Shown in pieces: positions 8,674-18,078 of a DNA stretch of 64,000 nt (position 1 is its first letter; every line of letters begins with the position of its first letter). The notes beneath the pieces were generated by a model. The model had not been told where the DNA came from, searched no databases, and saw nothing but the letters and a program-made list of their open reading frames with translations. The stretch covers positions 33,111-97,110 of the forward strand of contig NZ_JAEDAH010000013.1 of the NCBI RefSeq assembly GCF_020320395.1. The letters are read 5' to 3'. Source of the DNA: Thalassolituus marinus. Lineage in GTDB: Bacteria; Pseudomonadota; Gammaproteobacteria; Pseudomonadales; Oceanobacteraceae. Made by a program: the position numbers and the translations under genes.

Positions 8674-9447
8674 CTAACCTGTCTGGCCAGACTGCCAGCG
8701 TAAGTCATGCAGATTAAAACCCAGCGGAACATCGGTACGCAGTGTTGCCAGCGCACGGGTCAGCAGGGCTGACTGCCAGTGTTTTTCCAGTGCATTGCGA
8801 CTGCGGGTATCCAGCGTATCAAGCTGAGCGAGCAGCAGATCAAGCGTGCGGTAGCGATCCAGAAGCTGGCCAGCGGTTTTCGGGCCAATGCCCTCAACTC
8901 CCGGTAAGTGATTGGTCGTGTCGCCAGCCATACCCCAGAAATCAGGCAGCTGCTCCGGTCGCAGGCCGAAACGATGACTGACCATTTCCTCATCCCAGCT
9001 GAAGCGATCGAAATGGTTACGCACCTTCAGGCGACCATTGACCAACTGACAAAAACCTTTATCGGTAGACAGAATATCTACCTGCAATCCGGCAAAAGCC
9101 GCTTTGCTGGCCAGCGTCGCGACCACATCGTCACCCTCCCAGCCAGCCAGTTCGAGACAATATAATCCCGCTTGCTGAAGGTAGCGGCGCAGAGAATCCA
9201 GCCCCTGCTCCAGCTCCTGCGGCATCGGCGGCCGTCCCTTTTTGTAATCCGGCCACACCTCATGCCGCCAGGTGATGCATTTCTGCTCAAATACCACTGC
9301 CACATGAGTGGAGTCCAGCTGTGCCGCGTTGCGTGAAATAACACTGAGACAACGACTCTGTGTTGCCTCCAGTGCCAGCTCGCTACCTTCCGCCGCTGCG
9401 TACATACGCCGAATAAGATTCATCGCATCAATTATCAGCAACTTCAT
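8674..9447 (-). CDS. xni: Xni-like 5'-3' exonuclease/flap endonuclease
   Basis: A 257-residue homologue of the 5'-nuclease domain of DNA polymerase I. It has the N-terminal IIDAMNLIRRMY, the GWEGDDVVATLA and STDKGFCQL acidic motifs, and a helix-hairpin-helix with PGVEGIGPKTAG. In place of the polymerase I GDTSDN motif it reads GDTTNH, so one of the metal-binding aspartates is missing. This is also seen in E. coli Xni/ExoIX. The ATG at 9447 overlaps the ABC transporter stop by four bases, which sets the start and couples the genes. Confidence 0.85.
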   Translation of the reverse strand: MKLLIIDAMNLIRRMYAAAEGSELALEATQSRCLSVISRNAAQLDSTHVAVVFEQKCITWRHEVWPDYKKGRPPMPQELEQGLDSLRRYLQQAGLYCLELAGWEGDDVVATLASKAAFAGLQVDILSTDKGFCQLVNGRLKVRNHFDRFSWDEEMVSHRFGLRPEQLPDFWGMAGDTTNHLPGVEGIGPKTAGQLLDRYRTLDLLLAQLDTLDTRSRNALEKHWQSALLTRALATLRTDVPLGFNLHDLRWQSGQTG

Positions 9448-11258
9448 GGCTGATCGCCCTCCACAGACGATTGCTGCTGAGCACTCCACAACTGGGCGTA
9501 AAATCCATTGGCCGCCAACAGCGCCTGATGCGTACCACTTTCCACCACTTCGCCCTGTTCAACCACGGCAATGCAATCGGCATCCACAACCGTCGACAGG
9601 CGATGAGCAATAATCATCGCCGTATGACCAGCTGCTACTTCGCGAATGGCTGCCATAATGCCTTTTTCGGTACGAGAATCGAGGGATGACGTGGCTTCAT
9701 CAAATACCATAATGGCTGGTCGTTTGAGCAGCATCCGGGCAATAGCAATACGCTGCTTTTCGCCGCCGGACAATTTCAGGCCGCGCTCACCCACAACGGT
9801 TTGCAGACCATCAGGACAACTGGCCACCAGATGCTCGAGATGCGCCATACGGATCACATCCTGAATTTCCTGTTCGCTGGCATCCGGTTTTGCATACAAC
9901 AGGTTATTCAGTAAGGTGTCGTTAAACAAAACCGTATCCTGCGGCACAATCCCCAGCACCGAACGCAACGCCTGTTGCGGCACATCACGAATATCCTGAC
10001 CATCAATCAGAATTCGCCCCCGACCTACATCGTAAAAGCGGAACAGCAATTTGGTCAGTGTCGATTTTCCTGCCCCGCTACCGCCAACAATTGCCAGCGT
10101 TTTTCCCGCGCTAAGCGTCAGGGATAAATTGTGCAGAATTTCGCGACCATTCTGATAGGCGAAACCCACCGACTCAAAACGCACTTCGCCGCGGTTTATG
10201 TTAAGTGTTTGCGTCCCGCTATCCGGCACCGCTGGTTGCTCGTCAAGCAACTCAAACATGCGTTCAATATTGGCCATCGACGCTTTAATTTCCCGGTAGA
10301 TAAAGCCGAGAAAATTCAGCGGCAGGAACAGCTGAAACATAAAAGCGTTAATCAGCGTAAAGTCGCCGATGGTCATGCTACCCTCAATGACATAGTACGC
10401 CGCAAACAGCAGCATGGATGCCATGGCGCTACTGATAATCAGCGCCTGACCACTGTTCAGGGAAAACAAGGAGAAACGATTCTTACGGCGGGCATTTTCC
10501 CAGCGTGCCAGCGAGTCATCGTAAAATCCTGCTTCACGCTGCTCAGCGGTAAAATATTTAACCGTTTCGTAATTCAGCAAACTATCGAGCGCACGGGCGT
10601 GGGTAGTTGAATCCATGCGATTGGCTTCACGCACATACTGTGTGCGCCATTCCGTTACTTTCACCGAATAGGCAACATAAGCGATTACCGCCACAGACGT
10701 AATCAGGCCAAACACCGGCGGGTAATTGGCCAGCAACAAGCCAATCACCAGAAACAGCTCCAGAAAGGTCGGTATGATATTAAAGATCATGAAACGCATC
10801 AGAAAACTGATGCCGTTCGTGCCACGCTCAATATCGCGTTGCAGTGCCCCGGTCTGGCGATTCAGGTGAAACTCCAGACTGAGTTTGTGCAAATGCTCAA
10901 ACACGCGCAATGCCATACGCCGCATCGCTCGCTCGGTAACCCGGCCGAAAAATAAATCCCGTAGTTCACCGGCAAATACGCTCATAAAACGCACAAATCC
11001 GTAGCCCAGTAACAAGCCCAGCGGGAACCAGACCCACCAGTCAGTCGCAACCGCGTCCCCGACACCTGACAGGTGATCGACCTGATGTTTCAGCAGGAAT
11101 GGCATAGAAACACTGGCAACCTTGGCGGCGATCAGGCACATGAGTGCCGCAATAACCCGACCGCGGTATTCCATCAGGTAGGGCCAGAGGGTCTTTACCC
11201 AGTGCCAGCCCCGATATTGTTGCGGAGCATTTTCAGGGACAAACTGCGCAGATTTCAT
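9444..11258 (-). CDS. Atm1-type ABC exporter (fused permease and ATPase)
   Basis: A 604-residue half transporter. An N-terminal six-helix exporter domain (about 30-330) is followed by an ATPase with Walker A GGSGAGKST, signature LSGGEKQRIAIARMLL, Walker B IMVFDEATSSLD and the H-loop AHRLST. The N-terminal pattern (KVASVSMPFLLKHQVDHLS; FHLNRQTGALQRDIERGTNG) is that of the Atm1/HMT1 subfamily, whose members export glutathione-linked or metal-sulphur compounds. The substrate here is inferred only by family. It probably works as a homodimer in the inner membrane. It is coupled to xni downstream, with no obvious functional link. Confidence 0.88.
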   Translation of the reverse strand: MKSAQFVPENAPQQYRGWHWVKTLWPYLMEYRGRVIAALMCLIAAKVASVSMPFLLKHQVDHLSGVGDAVATDWWVWFPLGLLLGYGFVRFMSVFAGELRDLFFGRVTERAMRRMALRVFEHLHKLSLEFHLNRQTGALQRDIERGTNGISFLMRFMIFNIIPTFLELFLVIGLLLANYPPVFGLITSVAVIAYVAYSVKVTEWRTQYVREANRMDSTTHARALDSLLNYETVKYFTAEQREAGFYDDSLARWENARRKNRFSLFSLNSGQALIISSAMASMLLFAAYYVIEGSMTIGDFTLINAFMFQLFLPLNFLGFIYREIKASMANIERMFELLDEQPAVPDSGTQTLNINRGEVRFESVGFAYQNGREILHNLSLTLSAGKTLAIVGGSGAGKSTLTKLLFRFYDVGRGRILIDGQDIRDVPQQALRSVLGIVPQDTVLFNDTLLNNLLYAKPDASEQEIQDVIRMAHLEHLVASCPDGLQTVVGERGLKLSGGEKQRIAIARMLLKRPAIMVFDEATSSLDSRTEKGIMAAIREVAAGHTAMIIAHRLSTVVDADCIAVVEQGEVVESGTHQALLAANGFYAQLWSAQQQSSVEGDQP

Positions 11259-11314
11259 CTAACTGTTACTCAGTTCTGCTATAGATTGGGGAGGAGCATA
11301 AGGACACCACCACT

Positions 11315-12364
11315 GTGATTCAACGACTTTCCCCGGTAGAGCATGCGCTGCCGGAGCTGATACAACTGGAAGAGCTGATTAAGCGCGGCCGTCAGCACCT
11401 GCGTATTAATGTACCGTTACACATTCCAATGGAAGGACATCAGTTACCCTTTTACGTGCTGGAAATGGGGTCAACAGCTCCTCTCGCTCCGACGCTCATT
11501 CTGACTGGTGGTGTCCATGGTATTGAGCGGATTGGCACTCAGGTCATTCTGGCCTTTCTGCGCACCCTGATTGAACGCCTCAGCTGGGACCCGGTAGCAA
11601 CGGACATGCTGAGCCAGATTCGTCTGTGCCTTATTCCGATCGTTAACCCCGGCGGAATGTGGCGGAACAGTCGTTGCAATCCCCAGGGGATCGACCTGAT
11701 GCGCAACGCGCCGGTCGAGGCCGAAGGTAGTCCCCCCTGGCTGGTGGCTGGCCAGCGCATCAGCCCGTCACTGCCGTGGTATCGCGGACGCAAGGGAGAA
11801 GGTATGGCCGCCGAAAGTCAGTCGCTGGTCGATGCGGTACTGGCTGAACTGCGCAACCAGAGCCATTGCATCAGTCTCGACTGTCATTCCGGTTTTGGCT
11901 ACAAAGACCGCATCTGGTTTCCCTGGGCTAAGAGCGTACAGCCCTGGCCTGGCCTCGCCGAGGCCTACGCGCTGACAGAATTATTTGAACGCACCTATCC
12001 CGACCACAGCGTGTATCTGTTCGAACCCCAGGCTCACAGTTACACCACGCATGGCGACCTGTGGGATCACATATACGCGCAATACAGCGAACAGCAACCG
12101 GAGGGTACCTACCTGCCACTGACACTGGAAATGGGGTCGTGGCTGTGGGTAAAGAAGAACCCGCGTCACCTGCTTCGCTATCACAGCCTGTTTAATCCGA
12201 TTCTGCCACATCGCCATAAACGTATTTTGCGCCGGCATTTCACGCTGTTTGAGTTCCTCATGTCCGCCGTGCGCAGCATGCCCGGCTGGAGCCCTATGGC
12301 TGGTGTGGAACGTCAACAGCTGACGGCAGAGGCTGAAGAGCGCTGGTACGGACGACAAAACTAA
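11315..12364 (+). CDS. M14-family zinc carboxypeptidase
   Basis: A 349-residue M14-type metallopeptidase. Zinc ligands are H68 and E71 in GGVHGIERIGT and H191 in LDCHSGFGYKD. R-rich substrate-binding NPGGMWRNSR lies between them, and a candidate catalytic glutamate is E272 in LTLEMGSW. There is no signal peptide, so it is probably cytoplasmic. M14 relatives of this kind trim amino-acid residues from peptides or peptidoglycan fragments, or deacylate amino acids; the substrate is unknown. It starts with GTG, preceded by AAGGA at about 11 nt, and diverges from the ABC transporter. Confidence 0.82.
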   Translation: MIQRLSPVEHALPELIQLEELIKRGRQHLRINVPLHIPMEGHQLPFYVLEMGSTAPLAPTLILTGGVHGIERIGTQVILAFLRTLIERLSWDPVATDMLSQIRLCLIPIVNPGGMWRNSRCNPQGIDLMRNAPVEAEGSPPWLVAGQRISPSLPWYRGRKGEGMAAESQSLVDAVLAELRNQSHCISLDCHSGFGYKDRIWFPWAKSVQPWPGLAEAYALTELFERTYPDHSVYLFEPQAHSYTTHGDLWDHIYAQYSEQQPEGTYLPLTLEMGSWLWVKKNPRHLLRYHSLFNPILPHRHKRILRRHFTLFEFLMSAVRSMPGWSPMAGVERQQLTAEAEERWYGRQN

Positions 12365-12463
12365 ACTTTTTCGGCGCTTATGAACCAAAGACATCACAGC
12401 GGGGCCGAAACATCGTATGATAGCGGCCACGAAAATGATCAATACACCGGAAAGTTTTACCTC

Positions 12464-13183
12464 ATGCTGTTAAACCCACGCCGATTTTCTTTTCTGTCTG
12501 CAGCCGTTCTGCTTTTTACCAGCCTGTCTTCTCAGGCAGAAATAACTGCCAGTATCGGCGCAACAACGGAATACGTCCGTGACGGCATCAGCGAAACCCG
12601 GGGACAACCAGCTCTGCAAGGCGGTGTTACCTGGCTGAGCAATACCGGCCTGTACACAGGTATCTGGTCTTCCGGCGTTGAGCGTAAAGAAGATCATGCA
12701 ACCTATGAGCATGATGCTTTTGCTGGCTACTACCTGCCACTGACTGACCGCATCGCCGCAGATTTGTCTGTTACCCGGTACACCTGGGCTGGCGATACAG
12801 ACATCAGAGATCAGTCCTATACCGAAGGTGCTGTGCGCCTGCTGATCAATGACGCACTGACATTCGGCTGGCGCCAGAGTGGTGACCACCTTGGCAGCGG
12901 TTTCGATATGCGTCACCTGGAGCTGGGTTACACCTGGCAGTTCAGCGACTTCTCGCTGGAATTGTTTACAGCGCAACATCGCTGGCTTGAAGTCGACGAT
13001 GATGATTTCAACTTTGATGAAGACACGCAACGCGACAGCTACTGGCAGTTCCGTGTCGCCCTCGATCGCAGTTATGGGCCATGGGATATCCGCATAGCAC
13101 TTAACCGTACCAACCTGTCTGCCGACTATGATGCCAGCACAGCAATCGAGTTTGGCTTTCAGCGTTACTTCCAGCTCTGGTAA
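12464..13183 (+). CDS. TorF-family putative outer-membrane protein
   Basis: A 239-residue exported protein with a signal peptide (SFLSAAVLLFTSLSSQAE). The mature part starts ITASIGATTEYVRDGISETRGQPALQGG, the hallmark of the TIGR02001/TorF putative porin family. Alternating aromatic strands follow, ending in a C-terminal aromatic (RYFQLW), as expected of an outer-membrane beta-barrel. The ATG at 12464 is chosen because the signal peptide begins there and a GGAAAG lies upstream. The alpha/beta hydrolase gene starts five bases after its stop, so they are probably cotranscribed. Confidence 0.8.
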   Translation: MLLNPRRFSFLSAAVLLFTSLSSQAEITASIGATTEYVRDGISETRGQPALQGGVTWLSNTGLYTGIWSSGVERKEDHATYEHDAFAGYYLPLTDRIAADLSVTRYTWAGDTDIRDQSYTEGAVRLLINDALTFGWRQSGDHLGSGFDMRHLELGYTWQFSDFSLELFTAQHRWLEVDDDDFNFDEDTQRDSYWQFRVALDRSYGPWDIRIALNRTNLSADYDASTAIEFGFQRYFQLW

Positions 13184-13188
13184 CCAAC

Positions 13189-13935
13189 ATGGCCGCTGAT
13201 CAGCCTTCTCCCTGGATTCTGATTCGCGGCCTGATCCGCGCCCGCTACCATTGGGGTGATTTTCCCACCCGTCTGCAGCAACAACTTCCAGCGTCAACAC
13301 CACTACTGATGCCTGAACTTGCAGGCAACGGCGAGCGCTGGCGCGAAAAAACGCCCTTCTCTATCCATGCAATGATGCTGGACTTACGCCAGCAGGTTAA
13401 AAACCAGCACCACAGCGATCAGCCGCTGACACTGGTGACGATTTCTATGGGCGCCATGATTGGCGCCGAATGGGCACGCTGCTTTCCCGATGAAGTGCAG
13501 GCACTGCACATGATTAATACCAGCTTCAGTAATTTGTCGACACCCTGGTCACGTATGCGCGCACGAGCCTTCTTCAGCCTCAGTGCAACGCTGCTCAGTG
13601 GTAGAGATCTGGAGGCCGCTATTCTGCGCTGGACCAGCAGTCAGCCGCGCAATGCCCTGGCAAAAGAATGGAAAGATTATGCGCAGCGACATCCTCTGAG
13701 CCTGCGTAATGCACTGGCACAGCTGTTAGCTGCAAGCCGCTATCACGGGCCACTGTCGGCCCCTGTCAGCAACGTTCATCTGTATCACAGTCTGGGCGAT
13801 CAGCTGGTGAACCCACGCTGCACGGCGCGTATTGCTGAACGCTGGCAGTCACCGCTCAGTGTCCATCAACGAGCCGGACACGACTTGCCTCTGGATGCCC
13901 CAGAGTGGCTGATCAATGAGATTCTGCAGGCGTAA
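13189..13935 (+). CDS. Alpha/beta hydrolase with a degenerate nucleophile elbow
   Basis: A 248-residue alpha/beta-hydrolase-like protein. RGLIRARYHWG near residues 14-24 is the oxyanion region. The nucleophile elbow reads TISMGAMIGAEWA, so the usual first glycine of GxSxG is threonine. The C-terminal acid and base are in HSLGDQLVNP and RAGHDLPLDAP. The triad is therefore complete and activity is plausible. The gene starts five bases after the TorF-like gene. It overlaps the convergent gene at 13913 by 23 bp. Confidence 0.75.
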   Translation: MAADQPSPWILIRGLIRARYHWGDFPTRLQQQLPASTPLLMPELAGNGERWREKTPFSIHAMMLDLRQQVKNQHHSDQPLTLVTISMGAMIGAEWARCFPDEVQALHMINTSFSNLSTPWSRMRARAFFSLSATLLSGRDLEAAILRWTSSQPRNALAKEWKDYAQRHPLSLRNALAQLLAASRYHGPLSAPVSNVHLYHSLGDQLVNPRCTARIAERWQSPLSVHQRAGHDLPLDAPEWLINEILQA

Positions 13936-14413
13936 CCGGCTGCCATTCTATGCAGCGATTATCTTCGCGAATGCCCTGACATAGGGCGAGAAATTCGTCG
14001 GTGAGAATATTGAAAGGCTGATGCAAACCACGCGGATGCGCATCAACGCCACGCGGAAAAGAAACGTTGCCATCAGTGTCCACACCGGACGGAAAGCTGG
14101 GAACATTCTGATAAAAACCCAGCAGGGTTTGCTGTTCAAATACCATCAGACTGAAAAACTGGTCGTAATCGTCGCCGCGGACTCGTTCCAGCCCCATCAG
14201 GGTACGACCATTGACGGCACCGAAATAGTAATACGACATAACGTGATCCTGCTCGCTGTCATTCAGCAACGCCGACCCCGTCTGATGCAGGTACTGTTCC
14301 GTCCATTCCGGTGTTACCGGGTTTTCAATGGGTGGCTTTTTGTAGGCGAGCGATGGCAGCGTTACCAATAACGCTGCCAGCAGAAAGATTGTCCGTAATC
14401 TGTGCTTTGGCAT
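13913..14413 (-). CDS. Exported hypothetical protein
   Basis: A 166-residue protein with a signal peptide (RTIFLLAALLVTLPSLAYK). The mature part contains HQTGSALLNDSEQDHVMSYYYF, FSLMVFEQQTLLGFYQNVPSFP and a C-terminal ILTDEFLALCQGIREDNRCIEW, with two cysteines that could form a disulphide. I do not recognise a family. The ATG at 14413 has CAGGAG seven bases upstream; an alternative GTG lies two codons earlier. Its 3' end overlaps the hydrolase gene. Confidence 0.65.
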   Translation of the reverse strand: MPKHRLRTIFLLAALLVTLPSLAYKKPPIENPVTPEWTEQYLHQTGSALLNDSEQDHVMSYYYFGAVNGRTLMGLERVRGDDYDQFFSLMVFEQQTLLGFYQNVPSFPSGVDTDGNVSFPRGVDAHPRGLHQPFNILTDEFLALCQGIREDNRCIEWQPVTPAESH

Positions 14414-14447
14414 TAACACTCCTGAATGGCAAAGCCTGCCAAAATAC

Positions 14448-15839
14448 TCAGGGCTGAGTCAGCTCCAGTTTCGTACCGAGGTATTTTTCCAGATCCGGTA
14501 ACACAAACGCATCGTCTTCAGAAATAAAACTGATGGAAACGCCTTTGGCACCCGCCCGTCCGGTACGTCCAATACGGTGTACGTAATCTTCCGGGTCTTC
14601 CGGCAAGGTGTAGTTCACCACGTGACTGACACCATCGACGTGAATACCACGACCTGCAACATCGGTCGCGACCATGATACTGACCTGACCAGCGCGGAAA
14701 CGTTCCAGCGTTTTAATACGCTTATCCTGACTGACTTCACCCGATAACAGAACGGCCTTATGACCGTGTTTATTCAGCTTGTCACACAGGTTACGAGTCA
14801 GGTCGCGACGGTTAGCAAACACGATGCAACGCTCGGGTTGCTCTTCGCTCAATACGCTCTCCAGCATTTTGTATTTATCGCTGTCGGCCAGCAGATAACA
14901 ACGCTGCTCAACGCGATCAGTAGCAACCTGCTCGGGTTCAATCACGACCTGCATCGGATCTTTTGTCCACTGATCGATCAGGATACGCACGTCATAGTTA
15001 AACGTTGCCGAGAACAGCAGCGTCTGACGCTCTTCCTTCGGTGGCGTAGCGCGCACGATACGGCGTACATCCGGAATAAAGCCCATATCCAGCATGCGGT
15101 CTGCTTCATCCAGCACCAGCACTTCAACCTGATCCAGATAAACGTCCTGACTGCGCATAAAATCAATCAGACGACCTGGCGTCGCGACCAGCAGATCAAC
15201 CACATGGTTGCGCAACTGCGAACGCTGCTTCTCGTAGTCCATACCACCAACGATGGTAACGATGTTCAGGCCGGTGTAACGCGCCAGACCTTCTGCATCC
15301 TTACCAATCTGCAGTGCCAGCTCACGGGTAGGGGCAACCACCAGAGCGCGAGGCTCACTGGCGTAGCGTTCTTCGGGAACGTCGGTCAGCAGTTTGTTGA
15401 GAATGGTCAGCAGGAAGGCAGCAGATTTACCGGTACCCGTTTGCGCCTGACCAATGGTGTCACGACCACGCAACGTCGCTGGCAATGCTTCGGCCTGAAT
15501 CGGGGTGCAGTAGCTGAAACCCAGTTTATGAATTCCGCGCATTACGGAATCCGGCAGATCCAGATCATGGAAACGGGTTTGACCCTCGACCTTTTCAACC
15601 TTGAAATCGTCAAGGCTCCATGGCGTATCATCAACCGCAGGCTTCTCTGGCTTACGGGATTGCGTGGTTTTGCCCTTTTTCTTTTTACCCTCAGCATTAT
15701 GCGCCGTGTGTTTGGCGTTATGCGTGTCCCTGGCTGGCTGGTTGGCTTGTTTCGCCTTATTTCCACGCCCTGTTGGGGTTGTTTTCTGGGCCGGCGCCTC
15801 TTTCTTACCAGAGACGGCTTTCAGCAGTTTTTTAAACAA
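14448..15839 (-). CDS. rhlB: DEAD-box ATP-dependent RNA helicase RhlB
   Basis: A 463-residue DEAD-box helicase. A lysine-rich, low-complexity N-terminal tail (about 1-70, [12 protein letters not shown]... and KGKTTQSRK) precedes the core. Core motifs are in order: Q motif FSYCTPIQ, Walker [29 protein letters not shown], and [10 protein letters not shown]. The tail and the [11 protein letters not shown] segment match Pseudomonas RhlB, a component of the RNA degradosome. RhlE is the main alternative, so the symbol is moderately certain. It sits 12 bp downstream of epmC. Confidence 0.82.
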   Translation of the reverse strand: MFKKLLKAVSGKKEAPAQKTTPTGRGNKAKQANQPARDTHNAKHTAHNAEGKKKKGKTTQSRKPEKPAVDDTPWSLDDFKVEKVEGQTRFHDLDLPDSVMRGIHKLGFSYCTPIQAEALPATLRGRDTIGQAQTGTGKSAAFLLTILNKLLTDVPEERYASEPRALVVAPTRELALQIGKDAEGLARYTGLNIVTIVGGMDYEKQRSQLRNHVVDLLVATPGRLIDFMRSQDVYLDQVEVLVLDEADRMLDMGFIPDVRRIVRATPPKEERQTLLFSATFNYDVRILIDQWTKDPMQVVIEPEQVATDRVEQRCYLLADSDKYKMLESVLSEEQPERCIVFANRRDLTRNLCDKLNKHGHKAVLLSGEVSQDKRIKTLERFRAGQVSIMVATDVAGRGIHVDGVSHVVNYTLPEDPEDYVHRIGRTGRAGAKGVSISFISEDDAFVLPDLEKYLGTKLELTQP

Positions 15840-15851
15840 ACGTTGCTCCGT

Positions 15852-16406
15852 TTATATGTTTTCCGGCGCAAATTGGTAGGCGCCATACTCAGAATGTCGT
15901 TGATAATAATCTAACAGTGCGTTTTTTAATACTTCTGCCCTTGGCGGCAGACCGCAGCGCAGGTAAACCTGTGCCTGTTCAAACACGGCCTGACGAAATC
16001 GCTGCAGTCCCGCTTCAACCGCCCCTGGCTCTCCATGCAGGTTATCGGTACTGACGTAGAAGCGTCGCCCGCAAGCCACCGACAACAGCCATTCAACCGC
16101 CTGCGGTTTGACTTCTACCAGCTCGAACTCACGCTGTTTGTCTGCCGAACGACCATCTGGCTCATACCAGTAGCCGAAATCAACTAACTGACGCCGTGCT
16201 TTTCCGGCTATGCACCAGTGACTGATTTCGTGCAGCGCCGACTCATAAAAGCCGTGAGCAAAAATCAGACGATGATGTTGATTCTGACTATCTGCTGGCA
16301 AATAGATGGGCTCATCATCGCCGGCCACCAGTTCGGTGTTTTCGGTACTGAGAAATAGTTGGTTAAAAAGCTGAATCAGATCAGGAAAATGCAGCGCTGG
16401 AATCAT
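15852..16406 (-). CDS. epmC: Elongation factor P hydroxylase EpmC (YfcM)
   Basis: A 184-residue protein with the YfcM/EpmC pattern: GDDEPIYLPAD, FAHGFYESALHEISHWCIAGKARR, VDFGYWYEPDGR, FELVEVKPQA. HEISH supplies metal-binding histidines and the catalytic glutamate. EpmC hydroxylates the modified lysine of elongation factor P after EpmA/EpmB action, so the cell probably carries a lysylated EF-P. The ATG at 16406 is chosen by family length. A GGAGG lies 15 nt upstream, longer than usual. Confidence 0.9.
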   Translation of the reverse strand: MIPALHFPDLIQLFNQLFLSTENTELVAGDDEPIYLPADSQNQHHRLIFAHGFYESALHEISHWCIAGKARRQLVDFGYWYEPDGRSADKQREFELVEVKPQAVEWLLSVACGRRFYVSTDNLHGEPGAVEAGLQRFRQAVFEQAQVYLRCGLPPRAEVLKNALLDYYQRHSEYGAYQFAPENI

Positions 16407-16465
16407 AGTGCGGGTCCGGATACCTCCGGAGGGGTACATGTTGGGCACATACTGTCTGTTAATGT

Positions 16466-16525
16466 CAGGCCATGGTACCCCGCAGGTCAGATCAGCACCA
16501 GCGGGATTCTCTATTCCATGGCCTG
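16466..16525. repeat. Long-range 10-bp inverted repeat upstream of epmC
   Basis: CAGGCCATGG at 16466-16475 pairs perfectly with CCATGGCCTG at 16516-16525 across 40 nt. It lies in the divergent space between epmC and the MATE gene (16407-16670), which holds no gene. No function is known to me. It could be an operator or an mRNA leader stem. Confidence 0.45.
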
Positions 16526-16670
16526 AGTGTCGGATAAGTCTGGCATCAGTCAACGTTTAGAGTCAGAATGAGCGCCTCTCCGCAGTCGCGCTCCGTTCTG
16601 GAGGAACCGCTGCCTTCACCTTTTTAATGATTTTTTCAGCCTGGCCTGCGCCGGGCCGGATGCTTTTGTA

Positions 16671-18014
16671 ATGACGTTCAGAAACCAGGAACTACGTGCA
16701 CTACTGAAACTGACCATGCCGATTCTGGCCACCCAGCTGGCGCAGATTGGTATGGGCACGATCGATACTCTTATGTCGGGCTATGTCAGCACCCGTGATC
16801 TGGCAGCGGTCGCCATTGGTACCAGCCTGTGGCTGCCGACCTGGCTGTTTCTTGCTGGTGTGCTGGTGGCCCTGTCACCGCTGGCCGCGCGTCTGAATGC
16901 ATCGGCTAAACATGATCGTTTGCCGGTTTTGCTCAGCTCCGCGCTGTGGGTCGGCATTGTGCTCGGTTCTATTGCTGGCATCCTGTTATCACTGGCTTCA
17001 CTGGCGCTGACCTCAATCGTTGATGATCCGGTAACAGCCAGTATCGCCTCGCACTACACCATGGCCATTGCTGTCGGTATGCCTGGCGCGGGGATATTCC
17101 TCGCCTATCGCTTTTATGCCGAAGCCTTGAATGAAGCTGGCCAAGTCACGCGCATCATGCTGAGCGGGTTACTGCTTAATGTTCCCGCAAATGCCGTTTT
17201 TGTTTATGGCTGGTTTGGCCTGCCGGAGCTGGGCGGCGTCGGCTGTGGCATTGGCAGTTCAATTATTTTCGCCGGTATGGCCTTCGCCATGGCGCGCAAC
17301 ACCCGCCGCAAGCGCCTACCCGCCGACTATCCGCTGTGGCAATACGTTGCTAAGCCGCTGTACCCGCAAGTACGCGAGATTCTGAAAATCGGCATTCCGA
17401 TTGGCATTGCAATTTTCTTTGAAGTGACACTGTTTACCGTTATTGCTCTGCTGCTGACGGGCCTTGGCCCGAGCGTGGTAGCAGGCCATCAGGTGGCACT
17501 GAATATCAGCTCGCTGACCTTTATGATTCCACTCAGCGTCGGTATGGCTCTGACCGTCCGCGTGGGACACTGGCTCGGCTCCGGTGAAACCGCGCTGGCA
17601 AGACGCACCGCCTGGCTGGGCATTGGTCTGAACCTCGGCGTTGCCTTATTTAATGCCACCCTCATGCTACTGTTTGCTTCCCATCTGGCAGGGCTGTATT
17701 CACCAGACCCCGCGGTCGTTAAGACAGCAGCGACCCTGATGATATTTGCCGCGATATTCCAGTTGTCAGACGCCGTGCAGGTAGGAGCTGCCGGTGCGCT
17801 ACGCGGCTATCACGATACTTTTGCGGTGATGCTGATCACCTTTGTCGCCTACTGGGTTATTGGTCTGGGCAGTGGCTACTGGCTGGCCTTCTATGCGGAC
17901 ACCCCGTATGGCGCTCCGGGCTTCTGGACCGGCCTGATTCTCGGCCTGACTGCTGCCGCAATAGCACTCGCAATCCGACTCTATCGAGTCAGTCGCCGTC
18001 CACAATACGAGTAA
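16671..18014 (+). CDS. MATE-family multidrug efflux transporter (NorM-type)
   Basis: A 447-residue inner-membrane protein with twelve predicted helices. The two MATE halves begin LLKLTMPILATQLAQIGMGTIDTLMSG and EILKIGIPIGIAIFFEV cut only in description. NorM-type proteins exchange cationic drugs for Na+ or H+. It starts with ATG and has only a weak ribosome site. It is probably cotranscribed with the flavoprotein gene downstream, although a GC-rich hairpin separates them. Confidence 0.88.
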   Translation: MTFRNQELRALLKLTMPILATQLAQIGMGTIDTLMSGYVSTRDLAAVAIGTSLWLPTWLFLAGVLVALSPLAARLNASAKHDRLPVLLSSALWVGIVLGSIAGILLSLASLALTSIVDDPVTASIASHYTMAIAVGMPGAGIFLAYRFYAEALNEAGQVTRIMLSGLLLNVPANAVFVYGWFGLPELGGVGCGIGSSIIFAGMAFAMARNTRRKRLPADYPLWQYVAKPLYPQVREILKIGIPIGIAIFFEVTLFTVIALLLTGLGPSVVAGHQVALNISSLTFMIPLSVGMALTVRVGHWLGSGETALARRTAWLGIGLNLGVALFNATLMLLFASHLAGLYSPDPAVVKTAATLMIFAAIFQLSDAVQVGAAGALRGYHDTFAVMLITFVAYWVIGLGSGYWLAFYADTPYGAPGFWTGLILGLTAAAIALAIRLYRVSRRPQYE

Positions 18015-18026
18015 GCGCTCTCTGTC

Positions 18027-18060
18027 CGCGGCGCACAGCATGATACACTGACGCGCCGCG
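18027..18060. repeat. GC-rich hairpin between the MATE and flavoprotein genes
   Basis: CGCGGCGC at 18027-18034 pairs with GCGCCGCG at 18053-18060 across an 18-nt loop. There is no T-tract, so it is not a canonical terminator. The loop contains a GATACACT sequence that could be a -10 element for the downstream gene. Confidence 0.4.
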
Positions 18061-18078
18061 AACACTGAATCTGACCGA

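Noticed and set aside
14760..15914. 384-codon plus-strand ORF opposite rhlB
   Set aside because: RhlB has every DEAD-box motif on the other strand; the plus-strand reading matches nothing.
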